The position numbers and the translations under genes were made by a program. This document shows, piece after piece, positions 1 to 9,072 of a DNA stretch of 64,000 bases (position 1 is its first letter; every line of letters begins with the position of its first letter). The DNA lies in contig CP070758.1 in the NCBI GenBank assembly GCA_020348925.1, positions 2,572,614 through 2,636,613 of the forward strand, in the 5' to 3' direction. The notes under the pieces are model-generated. The model had not been told where the DNA came from and made no database searches. It worked only from the letters and a program-made list of their open reading frames with translations. The DNA is from Gemmatimonadota bacterium (lineage in GTDB: Bacteria > JBHIER01 > G020348925).

Positions 1-1
1 T

Positions 2-1177
2 GCTCTCATCTTTGCCGTCATCGTGCTTCTGGTGATTGTTTGGAATGTCGTCCGTATTGTCTTTGTGGCCAACGTCAGGTACCCGCGATCTCTTGACGGA
101 GAGTGTTTTATCAAGGGTGCGGATGATTCTCTCAGGAAGCTCATATTGCGCATACGATTTCCTCGGAAAGACAGCCCCTCGTCCATCTCCCAATTTCCAT
201 TTGAGATTGGCATACAGGACATCCGTGATGCTGAGTCGGCTCAGGATATTCTTTCTCGTGTTCGGAACTCGCAAATCCAGGAAATCGTGCTGACCAACTT
301 TGATTACGATCTGGACGATCCGCACATTGCACACAAAAAACTTGAGCTCCTCGAGGGCCTGGCAACGTTCAAGGAGAAACGAATCGTCATTGAGTCATCG
401 ATCGACCCCCTCTATCTCTTCACCGCGCGCGCACATGATTTTTGGGTTGACAAAGAGAAACAGCACATATCACTCGATCGTTGGTCCATGGTTCTACAGA
501 AGTTCACGAAGTTACGCTGGAGAGCCACCGAAGGCGAATTTGATGCGTTGCGAAATAAATTCAACAAGGAGCTTGAGCAGCTCGAAAATTTCAAAAACAT
601 GTCGTCGGAGGTTCGAAGCGCCCTTGTCTCCGAGGGGTGGCCAAACCGGATTCTCAGGGATTACGCAGAAACGTTAGTATCGTGCAAAGAACTCCAAGGG
701 TATACCGCACATGATGTCGTCGACCAATTTCTCGACCTGGCCACGGCCCATTACCGGAGGATCTGGGCGACCTGCAGTACCGATGAGAAGGTTCTCTTGT
801 ATCGACTTGCCCAAGAAGGATTTGTGAATTGGCGAATGAGGAATACGCTGCGCAGCTTGATTCGGCGAAGAATTGTCGTGGCCGCTCCGAACTTCCGGCT
901 CATGAACGAGAGCTTCCGGCGGTTCGTCTTCAGAGCGGAGCGTCCCGAAATTTTCCAGGAATGGGAAAAGGCGGTTGAATCAAGCATGTGGTCCAGAATC
1001 AAAAAACCGCTCATTTTCTCCGGAATTGCTCTGGCCGTGTTCTTTTTTGCAACTCAGAGAGAGGTTTTCAATCGATCACTAGGAATGCTGGCAGCTGTGA
1101 TGACCGGTGCGCCGGTTCTTATAAAGATCATCGGAATGTTGCTGCAGAATCGCCAGGTGACCTCCACCCATGACTGA
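2..1177 (+). CDS. C-terminal part of an unrecognised membrane protein (5' end outside window)
   Basis: The frame is open from base 2, so the gene begins upstream. The GTG at 23 is only the first start codon visible and is probably internal. The fragment opens with a hydrophobic segment (about residues 1-22), then a long soluble region containing a hydrophobic strand ending in Asn-Phe-Asp-Tyr-Asp followed by a second strand ending in Glu-Ser-Ser. That pattern resembles the Walker B and sensor strands of a P-loop NTPase, but no Walker A is in view. A middle region is rich in charged helices. Two hydrophobic segments near residues 325-375 suggest a C-terminal membrane hairpin. I do not recognise the family, and the NTPase idea is a weak inference. 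A hairpin terminator follows. Confidence 0.6.
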   Translation, partial: ALIFAVIVLLVIVWNVVRIVFVANVRYPRSLDGECFIKGADDSLRKLILRIRFPRKDSPSSISQFPFEIGIQDIRDAESAQDILSRVRNSQIQEIVLTNFDYDLDDPHIAHKKLELLEGLATFKEKRIVIESSIDPLYLFTARAHDFWVDKEKQHISLDRWSMVLQKFTKLRWRATEGEFDALRNKFNKELEQLENFKNMSSEVRSALVSEGWPNRILRDYAETLVSCKELQGYTAHDVVDQFLDLATAHYRRIWATCSTDEKVLLYRLAQEGFVNWRMRNTLRSLIRRRIVVAAPNFRLMNESFRRFVFRAERPEIFQEWEKAVESSMWSRIKKPLIFSGIALAVFFFATQREVFNRSLGMLAAVMTGAPVLIKIIGMLLQNRQVTSTHD

Positions 1178-1188
1178 GGTGCAGAGAT

Positions 1189-1220
1189 GAACCTCACCGG
1201 TGTGATCGGGTGAGGTTCTT
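1189..1220 (+). terminator. Hairpin terminator after the first gene
   Basis: A perfect 10-bp inverted repeat (GAACCTCACC at 1189-1198, GGTGAGGTTC at 1209-1218) with a 10-nt loop lies 12 bp after the stop codon. The tail is only moderately T-rich. The rest of 1221-1608 shows no convincing gene or strong promoter. Confidence 0.55.
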
Positions 1221-1608
1221 ACACTTCGGTCTTGATCTCAGAGGAAATGGTCTTGAGACCACTGTAGGTTTTTTTCAATCCACCACTTTTTTTGCTCTAC
1301 CCCTCACTCTGCTCTCAGATCTCATTTTATCACAAGATTTCCCGTTGAAGCCTGTTGAACATTTTTCGGATTTGGGACTCTGAACCGGTTCATACGGAAA
1401 GCTCAATACTCTCCGGTAGGTCGCGAATTTCACTGAAACTTGTGGACTTACATTCTGTCTAATCTTTTTGAGGGTATTACAATGCTCCAAACCTCGTGGG
1501 AGGAGGGATGAACATATGACACGATTCTATTGAATTCTTTCGGATAATCCTATCCTAAGGAGATCGAGGTGGTTCGTTACTTACTCACTTTTTCCGAGGA
1601 GGTGTCTG

Positions 1609-4587
1609 ATGTCCAAGTGTTTCCTTGCGACGCTGTTGGTTCTTCTCTCGTCACTCAGTTCGGCCGCTCTCGTTGAGGCCAGCCCGGATGTGCTGATTGC
1701 AGTTAATATTTCGGATTCCGGAGCGATGGGTACTTTGAGGGAAATGCCGGTTTCTGTCAACTACCGGGGTTACGGATATCTCGTTGCCACGGTCGACACC
1801 GACGATATTGAGCGGCTGAAAAAGGCCGGAATTGAATATGAGGTTATTGATGATGAGGCATGGTCCGAACCGTATTTTCTGATTACGAGACCGAAAGCGG
1901 AAGCGCTCGGTCAAATCCCGGATCAGGGGGAGGTTCTTTTTCAAACCGAGAGTGAGGCCTTTGTTAAAATCACCCTGGAGGAAGTTCTTGAGTTCGGTCG
2001 AGCCGGCTTTCAACTGACGCGGATCTTTCCGAAATCGCTCCCCCTGTGGGAGGACCGAGCTGAAGAGAAGGGCCGTATTCGAGAGAACCTTCTCGCCAGC
2101 CGGCAGACGGAGGATGTCATCGGGGCCATCGTGAATCAGATATCTCAGGAGATCATGCGATCGGATGTGCAGCGGTTGCAGGATTTTCAGACGAGGCTGT
2201 GGGCCAGCGATTCGCTCTGGGCCTCTGCTCAATGGATCTACGACCGCTTCGTCGAGTACGGTTACACGGATGTCGTATTCGAGGATTTCGTCATATCCGG
2301 AAATGATCCTATCTGGTATCAGCAGGGATACGATGTCCCAGTGCGGAATGTCGTTGCGACAAAACCCGGCGTTCTCCATCCGGAAGACATCGTCATCATC
2401 GGTGGCCATTACGACTCGATTGTCTTTGACGGCACGAACCCGTTCGTCTGGGCTCCGGGTGCCGACGACAACGCCTCGGCCATAGCTGCTATGCTGGAGG
2501 CAGCCCGTATTCTGGCCGACGTCGATCTCGAGTGTACTGTCAAATTTGCCTGCTGGACAGCGGAAGAGGTCGGCCTCTACGGCGCATGGTATCATGCAGC
2601 CCAGGCCTACGATCGTGGCGAGAACATTGTCCTGAATATCAACTTGGACATGATCTCGTACCAGCACGAGGGCGATCCTGAACGAGACGTCACCGTCTAT
2701 TACAATCCCTCCGCCCAGGCCTATGCGGATCTGATGTCCGAGATGGCCAATACGTACACGACCCTTGTCCCTGTACCACGCTTTGCCGGCGGCGGCAGCG
2801 ACCACGTGCCTTTCATGCAATACGGGTACGACATCGTCTACGCCGAGGAGGGTGATTTCTTTCTGACACCCCACTGGCATATAAGCACAGACGTTGTCGA
2901 AAACATGGACTTCGGCTATATGGGCGAGGTTGTCAAAATGAGTCTGGCCACTCTGGTTACTGTGGCCGGTCCTCCTGCAACATTGGTTGTGCCCGAACCT
3001 GTGCTTGGCTTCGAAAGTTACGTCATGGACGAAGATGATGAAGGCGGAAGTAGTGGTAATGAAAACGGATATTTCGATGCCGGTGAGACCATTCAGCTTT
3101 CCGTCACGCTCTCCAATCACGGTGATGCCCAGGCGACTGACGTCACGGGTCGCTTAGCGATCGACGATCCCTATGTGACCGTTTTAGACGATGTGGTTCC
3201 TTATGAAAATATACCCCCTGGGGGAGCCGGAACGAGCCAGAGTCAGTTTCGGTTTCTCATATCGGAGGACTGCCCAAGTGGGCATTTTCTAAATTTCTCC
3301 CTTCATACGACAGCCTCAGGAGGGATTACGAATACGACGTATTTTTCGGTGCGTGTTATACAGCCGACCGTTGTCTATATCTCGTATGATCTTGAAGAGA
3401 TGAGCGGGGACGGTGACGGGAATCCTGAACCCGGCGAGACGGTGGAGATGTCCCTGCTCTTGGGGAACGGCGGTTTGAGGGGTGCTTCGGGGATTGTTGC
3501 CGAACTCTCGACGGAAGATGGAGACATAACGGTTTTAAAGAGTGAGATTGTTTTCCCCGATATGGCCACTCAGAGTGTTGCTGAGAATACGGGCGAACGC
3601 TTCAGCTTCTCGGTGAATGCAGCGGCAGCACTTCATACTGTCGATTTTACGGTTCGCCTGTCCGAGGGAAAAGGGTATTATCGGATCGATATTCCCATTC
3701 GCTGGCTTATGGGACAGGGTACGGTCCGACTTGTGGCTGACGACGGCGGGGGATACTTTGGCTACTACATCGAAGCGCTTCAAAATGTGGGCGTCCCCTT
3801 CGATATCGATGAAATCCAGGGCGTACCTTTGCCCCACTCCGTGGATCTCAAGGATTATGCGGAGGTGATCTGGTTCACGGGTGCCGATGAGAGCAATACA
3901 TTGACACCCGAGGATCAGAACGACCTGCAGGATTTTCTTGATAATGGTGGGAGGTTGCTTCTTTCCGGATGTATGATCGGGTATGAGATCGGGACGACAC
4001 CCTTTTACCGGAATTACTTGCACGGAAGCTACGTTTCCTTTATGACGATGCTCCATCATCTCAACAGTGCGGCCTCGAATCCGGTCCAGAGTGACATAGA
4101 CATTACTCTGGCTAGAGATGGGTATAACGGACAAGCTTTCACGGGGGAGGTTGATCCCATCAGCCCGGCCGTTTCGATTTTCGATTACGACCGAAGTACT
4201 GAGGAAGGACCTGGGATCGTCAGATCGAGCGGCAGTGGTGCCCTCGCTGTGGAAACCTCGGTATACAAGCTCGCCTATTTCTCTTTCGGTCTGGAAGGTA
4301 TTGTCCCGACGGAGGATTGTGCGCAGGTGATTGCTGATGTGTTGGCGTGGTTTAAAGAGCCGGGTATCGATAAGGGGGACGTTGATGGCAACGGAGCGAC
4401 GGACATCATCGATGCAGTTGTGGCGGTGAACATTGTTCTGGGTATGCACCAACCCGATGAAGACCAAATGGTTCGGGCTGACATGAATTATGACGGAGCC
4501 ATAGACATCATCGATGTCGTCAGAGTCGTCAACGCCGTGCTGGGAACGAGTGGAAGAGCAGTTCATGACAATGACACGGATATGTAG
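1609..4587 (+). CDS. Secreted M28 family metallopeptidase with CARDB-like, amidotransferase-like and dockerin domains
   Basis: Predicted di-zinc exopeptidase (aminopeptidase type) acting outside the cell, 992 aa. A signal peptide (about 1-25) is followed by a prodomain-like region (about 26-150) and the M28 catalytic domain (about 170-440). Expected residues are present: His267 and Asp269 in GGHYDS, the bridging Asp in PGADDNAS (286/287), catalytic and ligand Glu319-Glu320 in TAEE, Asp347 in NLDM, and His399 in GGSDH. Two CARDB-like beta domains follow (about 455-700), each with a GNxNGYxDxGE motif. An amidotransferase-like module with LLLSG (about 705-905) and a two-repeat dockerin (about 922-980) finish it. 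The start has GAGGAGG upstream. It is the first gene of the array, 38 bp before the next. This type A prodomain (DDEAWSEPY) recurs in six other array genes. Confidence 0.93.
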   Translation: MSKCFLATLLVLLSSLSSAALVEASPDVLIAVNISDSGAMGTLREMPVSVNYRGYGYLVATVDTDDIERLKKAGIEYEVIDDEAWSEPYFLITRPKAEALGQIPDQGEVLFQTESEAFVKITLEEVLEFGRAGFQLTRIFPKSLPLWEDRAEEKGRIRENLLASRQTEDVIGAIVNQISQEIMRSDVQRLQDFQTRLWASDSLWASAQWIYDRFVEYGYTDVVFEDFVISGNDPIWYQQGYDVPVRNVVATKPGVLHPEDIVIIGGHYDSIVFDGTNPFVWAPGADDNASAIAAMLEAARILADVDLECTVKFACWTAEEVGLYGAWYHAAQAYDRGENIVLNINLDMISYQHEGDPERDVTVYYNPSAQAYADLMSEMANTYTTLVPVPRFAGGGSDHVPFMQYGYDIVYAEEGDFFLTPHWHISTDVVENMDFGYMGEVVKMSLATLVTVAGPPATLVVPEPVLGFESYVMDEDDEGGSSGNENGYFDAGETIQLSVTLSNHGDAQATDVTGRLAIDDPYVTVLDDVVPYENIPPGGAGTSQSQFRFLISEDCPSGHFLNFSLHTTASGGITNTTYFSVRVIQPTVVYISYDLEEMSGDGDGNPEPGETVEMSLLLGNGGLRGASGIVAELSTEDGDITVLKSEIVFPDMATQSVAENTGERFSFSVNAAAALHTVDFTVRLSEGKGYYRIDIPIRWLMGQGTVRLVADDGGGYFGYYIEALQNVGVPFDIDEIQGVPLPHSVDLKDYAEVIWFTGADESNTLTPEDQNDLQDFLDNGGRLLLSGCMIGYEIGTTPFYRNYLHGSYVSFMTMLHHLNSAASNPVQSDIDITLARDGYNGQAFTGEVDPISPAVSIFDYDRSTEEGPGIVRSSGSGALAVETSVYKLAYFSFGLEGIVPTEDCAQVIADVLAWFKEPGIDKGDVDGNGATDIIDAVVAVNIVLGMHQPDEDQMVRADMNYDGAIDIIDVVRVVNAVLGTSGRAVHDNDTDM

Positions 4588-4625
4588 ATCGATCACGAAT
4601 TTCTTATCAAAGGGGGGCAACAGTT

Positions 4626-7583
4626 ATGCGAAGTGTACGTGTCGTTTTGATGCTGATCGTCTTGTTCTGTTTGACCGGTCGTCCTCATGCGATTCTTCAG
4701 AACGGGAAACCGTATTTGGTGACGATCCCCAGGACCGATCCTGCCGTCACCTCATTCCTTCAGGATCAAAAGATCCCTGTCTGTTTTCAAACGGACGCAT
4801 GGTATTTTGCCCAGGCGGGGGAGGCCGATCTTGAACGATTTGAGGCGGCAGGGCTTGCCTGGGATATCATCGATGACGAGGCATGGTCCGAATCGTACTT
4901 CTTTATCACGAAACTTCGTGGAGAGGACCTCGGAGAGATCCCTCATCTGGGGAACGTCCTTTTTAGAACTGAGAAAGAAGCTCTTGTCAAAGCCGGTTTA
5001 CGGCAAGCTCTGGAGTTTGCAGAGGCGGGCTTTCAATTAACCCGAATCTTTCCGAATGCGCTTCCCCTTCGTGAAGATCAGATTGAAAAAGACGAACGTA
5101 TCAAAGACAAACTGAGATTTCAAAGTCGAACGGACGATGTCATCGGGGCCATCGTGAATCAGGTCTCTTTGGAAATCGTTCAATCGTACGTTCAGCGGTT
5201 GCAGGATTTTCGGACGCGGTTCTTTGCCAGCGATTCGATCTGGGCGGCCGGACAATGGCTCTACGATCGGTTCGTCGAGTTCGGGTACACGGATGTTGTC
5301 TTCGACAATTTCGTTGAGTCAGAATACGGTGTGCCGGTCAGGAATGTGATTGCCACGAAACCTGGTGCTCTCTATCCCGACAGCGTCATCATCATCGGTG
5401 GGCACTATGATACCATCGTGTACGATGCCTCGGACTATTTTGTCTGGGCACCAGGGGCGGATGACGATGCATCGGGTGTCGTCGGGGTGCTGGAAGCGGC
5501 TCGAATTTTGGCCAATGTCGATCTTGACTGCACGGTGAAATTCGCCTGTTGGACTGCCGAGGAAATAGGTTTGTACGGAGCTTGGCATTACGCGACGGAG
5601 GCCTATGATCGGAGAGAGAGAATCGGGTTGTACATCAATTATGACATGCTTGGAAACCTGGACGAGAACGATCCGTCGAGAAATGTCACCATTTATTTGA
5701 ATGCCACTGCCCAAGCATATGCCGATCTCATGGCTGAGATGGCCACCGAATATACCAGTTTGGTCCCCGAGCAGTTTCCGGCTTTTACCGCCGGCAGCGA
5801 TCATGCTCCTTTCATGTTACATGGATACAACATCCTCTACGCGCAGGAGGGTGATTTCAGCCCGTACATCCATACTGGTTTTGATGTTACAGATAATATG
5901 AACTTCCCTTATATGTGTGAAGTCGTTAAAATGGGGCTGGGTACTTTGGCCGCAGTTGCCGGTCCTCCAGCTTCAATCTCTGTTACCGAACCAGTTATTA
6001 CTCTCGAAAGTTACGACATTGATGATGATGCGCAGGGTGGGAGTATCGGGAACGGGAACGGCTACTTGGATACAGGTGAGACAATTGAAGTGACAATCGC
6101 TTTGTATAATTACAGTGATTCAGATGCACATGGGGTCAGGGCTCGCCTTGTAACAGATGACGCATATGTCTCCATTGTTCACGATGAGATCTCTTTTGGA
6201 GATATTCCCAGCGATGGAATGGGTTCAAGCCATGATCAATTCCTTTTCGTTATTTCAGAAGATTGTCCTGTGGGCCATTTCTTGGATTTTTCTGTGGAGG
6301 TCACTACGACAGATGGATTTGGTTGGATGAGCTATTTCACCGAGCGCGTTGTGCAGCCTTCTATTTTGTATGTCACATTCAGTATTGAAGACACCGATGG
6401 AAATGGCAATGGAGCCGCTGATCCAGGTGAGACAGTAGATATGTATCTTCTTATGGGGAATGGTGGATTGAGAAGTACCTCTGGAACGGTGATTGAACTT
6501 GCGACCGAGGATCCTGATGTAACGATCATTGACAATGAGATCATGTTTCCAGATATGGACATTGGCACTGTGGCTGAGAATACGGATGATGCCTTCGTCT
6601 TTTCCCTTGACGAGGCGGCGGACGTTCACACTGTCCCCTTTACGCTGCATATTTCAGAGGGACAGGGATATTATCAGATCAGCATACCTTTTTATGTGCT
6701 CATAAAGCAGGGAACAGTCCGACTGGTTGATGACGACGGCGGGACGGACAAACTCTATTTCTACCTCGAAGCCCTCCAACTCGCTGGCGTTCCGTATGAC
6801 ATCGAACACATTAACGGACTGGCCATGCCCCATTCCGATGATCTGGACGATTATTCAGAGGTGCTCTGGTATACGGGTACTGTGGAGACCAATACACTGA
6901 CAACGGACGAGCAGAGTGATATCGAGGCCTTTCTCAATGGAGGCGGGAGACTTCTCCTGTCCGGAAGTATGATCGGTTACGAGATCGGCGATTCCCCGTT
7001 TTACAGAAATTATCTGCACGGAGATTACGTCTCCTTTCTGACGCTGCTTCATCATCTGAACGGTGTCCCTTCAAATCCCGTCGTCGGCGATATGGATATA
7101 ACCTTGGCCACGACTGGGCTTTGTGCTCAGGGGTTTGCCGGTGAGACGGATCCTATCAGTCCGGCCGGTTCAATTTTCGATTACGATCGAAGTACGCAGG
7201 AGGGACCTGGGACCGTCAGATCGAGCGGGAGTGGGGCCTTGGCCGTGGAGACCTCGGTGCACAAACTCGTCTACGTCTCCTTTGGTGTCGAAGGTATTGT
7301 GCCTGTTGAGGACATGGCCCAGGTGCTGGCTGATGTCTTGGCGTGGTTCAAGGAGCCGGGGGTGGACAAGGGCGATGTGGATGGGAACGGATCGACGGAC
7401 ATCATCGATGCGGTCGTGGCGGTGAATATTGTCCTGGGCATGCATCAACCGGATGAGGGGCAGAGAGCTCGGGCAGACATGAACTACGACGGGTCGATAG
7501 ATATTATCGATGTTGTAAAAGTTGTCAACGCTGTGCTGGGTAGTAGCGGTAAAGTCTCTGCTATTGGTTCCAAAGACATGTGA
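4626..7583 (+). CDS. Secreted M28 family metallopeptidase with dockerin (second array copy)
   Basis: A 985-aa paralogue of the preceding gene in the same domain order: signal peptide, type A prodomain, M28 domain, two CARDB-like domains, amidotransferase-like domain, dockerin. The M28 residues are intact: His260 in GGHYDT, PGADDDASG, TAEEIGLYG, a YDM zinc-ligand Asp, and AGSDHAPF. The ATG is preceded by AAAGGGGGG, and the gene lies 38 bp after the previous stop with no terminator seen between, so the two may be co-transcribed. Its dockerin-coding DNA shares a 94-bp identical block with the gene at 9073, although the catalytic halves belong to different subtypes. Confidence 0.93.
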   Translation: MRSVRVVLMLIVLFCLTGRPHAILQNGKPYLVTIPRTDPAVTSFLQDQKIPVCFQTDAWYFAQAGEADLERFEAAGLAWDIIDDEAWSESYFFITKLRGEDLGEIPHLGNVLFRTEKEALVKAGLRQALEFAEAGFQLTRIFPNALPLREDQIEKDERIKDKLRFQSRTDDVIGAIVNQVSLEIVQSYVQRLQDFRTRFFASDSIWAAGQWLYDRFVEFGYTDVVFDNFVESEYGVPVRNVIATKPGALYPDSVIIIGGHYDTIVYDASDYFVWAPGADDDASGVVGVLEAARILANVDLDCTVKFACWTAEEIGLYGAWHYATEAYDRRERIGLYINYDMLGNLDENDPSRNVTIYLNATAQAYADLMAEMATEYTSLVPEQFPAFTAGSDHAPFMLHGYNILYAQEGDFSPYIHTGFDVTDNMNFPYMCEVVKMGLGTLAAVAGPPASISVTEPVITLESYDIDDDAQGGSIGNGNGYLDTGETIEVTIALYNYSDSDAHGVRARLVTDDAYVSIVHDEISFGDIPSDGMGSSHDQFLFVISEDCPVGHFLDFSVEVTTTDGFGWMSYFTERVVQPSILYVTFSIEDTDGNGNGAADPGETVDMYLLMGNGGLRSTSGTVIELATEDPDVTIIDNEIMFPDMDIGTVAENTDDAFVFSLDEAADVHTVPFTLHISEGQGYYQISIPFYVLIKQGTVRLVDDDGGTDKLYFYLEALQLAGVPYDIEHINGLAMPHSDDLDDYSEVLWYTGTVETNTLTTDEQSDIEAFLNGGGRLLLSGSMIGYEIGDSPFYRNYLHGDYVSFLTLLHHLNGVPSNPVVGDMDITLATTGLCAQGFAGETDPISPAGSIFDYDRSTQEGPGTVRSSGSGALAVETSVHKLVYVSFGVEGIVPVEDMAQVLADVLAWFKEPGVDKGDVDGNGSTDIIDAVVAVNIVLGMHQPDEGQRARADMNYDGSIDIIDVVKVVNAVLGSSGKVSAIGSKDM
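7371..7464 (+). repeat. 94-bp dockerin-coding block identical to 11806-11899
   Basis: The block covers most of the first dockerin repeat and the linker. It is base-for-base the same as 11806-11899 in the gene at 9073. The flanks diverge at once (CAGAGAG against CAGATGG downstream; synonymous changes just upstream). Confidence 0.85.
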
Positions 7584-7920
7584 GATCTGATGTGCGGGTT
7601 ACGTGCAATTTTTGAAACATAGAGGAGTAATACCGTAGAAATGTTTTAACAAGTGAGTTGAATGGAGTATTATCCCTGTCTCGTCGTTGGTTGAAAGTCC
7701 ACTTATTTCGAGGTGTAAAATCTCGTTTTCACAATGTAAAAAATTCAAAAACTGTCCGTTTTCGGATACACCCTGTACCACCAGCGGACACTTCACATAG
7801 TGCGTTCTGTGCGGAACCGTGTCTACTGTATCACAAGAGAACGTGAACGTACCGGCATGTTCTTTGCTTTTTCTACACTAAGAATGTATGTTGAGAGCAT
7901 TCTCTGAATACACGGCAGAA

Positions 7921-7944
7921 TGAAGGGCACTTTTGTGCTCTTCA
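7921..7944 (+). other. Hairpin in the leader of the deleted M28 copy
   Basis: TGAAGGGCAC and GTGCTCTTCA form a 10-bp stem (one G-T pair) around a TTTT loop, ending 23 bp before the ribosome binding site. It lies in the 395-bp gap 7584-7978, which otherwise holds no gene I can support. There is no T-run after it, so it is more likely a leader structure than a terminator. Confidence 0.45.
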
Positions 7945-7978
7945 GTTGAACGTTTTCATGTGTTCGAAGGAGGTGACC

Positions 7979-8919
7979 ATGATGAAGTGTTTTCATCTTC
8001 TTCTCACTCTGGTACTTCTTTCTTGCCTTGTCGTTGCCGTCGAAGCATCGCCACAGGAAGCACACCCCTATCTCATCAAAATATCCCGGGCTGATTCGAA
8101 CGTCGTTACGGTTCTTCAAGAACGAAATATTCCTGTCTATTTGAAATTGAAGAAATGGTACTTCGCAGGAGCACATGCACCCGATTTCATTTATCTCAGG
8201 GAGAAGGGAATAGAGTATGATGTGATTGATGAGGAGGCGTGGTCGAAACCGTACTATTTAATAACCAGACCTCGGAGAGGGGAGCTCGGTGTTATTCCCG
8301 AGGTCGGCAGAATTCTTTTTCAGGAGGATAAGGAGGCGATTCTCAAAAAAGGTAGCAATCAATTTCTCGAACTGGTCAGTGCCGGGTATACATTGACGCG
8401 GCTTTTTCAGAGATCGCACCCAATCTTGGAAAGGAAACACAGTACATTACCTTCAATTGTCTGGGAAGCCGGGTCAGACGACGTAATCGAGACTATCGTC
8501 AATAATGTTTCCGAGGACAGTCTTCGATCATATGTTCAGCGTTTGCAGGATTTTCAGACCCGGTATTTCGAAACAGATTCGATCAAGGCATGTGCTCGCT
8601 GGTTCCGAAACACCCTTCTCGATTTCGGATACACCGATGTTGTCTTCGATACGTTAACCAATCAGCCACTTGATCATGCAATCTGGAACGTAATCGCCAC
8701 CAAGCCCGGTTTTTTCTATCCTGACAGTATCGTCATAATAGGTGGCCACTTTGATTCCATCGTTCGTGATGGGACGAATCCGTATGTCTGGGCGCCCGGG
8801 GCAGGCGATAACGCCTCCGGGACGCGGTGGTGACGGTCAATATCGTCTGGGGTATGCATGAGCCTGATGAGGGGGAAACGACACGGGCTGATTTGCAGTA
8901 CAGGTATGATATTCTATAA
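7979..8919 (+). pseudogene. M28 metallopeptidase pseudogene: internal deletion joining the catalytic domain to the dockerin out of frame
   Basis: The 5' part encodes a signal peptide, type A prodomain and the M28 start up to GGHFDS and PGAGDNASGT; translation then stops at 8833. In another frame the DNA from 8821 continues as DAVVTVNIVWGMHEPDEG, the second half of a dockerin repeat, to a TAA at 8917-8919. About 1.9 kb present in the intact relatives (rest of M28, CARDB, amidotransferase-like domain) is missing. The junction holds GACG, which could have come from either side, fitting a short-homology deletion. The closest relative is the gene at 12165: same AGGTGACCATGATGAAG start region and near-identical dockerin tail. 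The predicted 285-aa product lacks four of the metal-site and catalytic residues and cannot be an active peptidase. The start is 7979 or 7982, behind AAGGAGGTG. Confidence 0.88.
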
Positions 8920-9020
8920 TCAAACATTGATAAAAATTGCTCTTATTGTGAGGTGAAAATGCGGATGTATCTTTCGTTCCCCAGTGTTTGCGTATGAACA
9001 CTGAGGGTTCCCAGTTGTGA

Positions 9021-9050
9021 TGAGACAGTACCCTGTCGCGCCTGTCTTAT
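9021..9050 (+). promoter_or_regulatory. Leader hairpin shared with the 25025 gene
   Basis: TGAGACAG (9021-9028) can pair with CTGTCTTA (about 9042-9049). It is followed by TTCTTTGAAAGGAGGG, which runs into the ribosome binding site of the gene at 9073. The same layout, with a longer perfect stem, precedes the other type B M28 gene. Confidence 0.45.
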
Positions 9051-9072
9051 TCTTTGAAAGGAGGGAGTCACA

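Noticed and set aside
1651-3120. 489-codon minus-strand open frame over the first M28 gene
   Set aside because: It lies antisense to a gene with complete catalytic motifs and a good ribosome binding site. Similar antisense frames occur over the paralogues, as expected from shared codon use; no protein family is recognisable.
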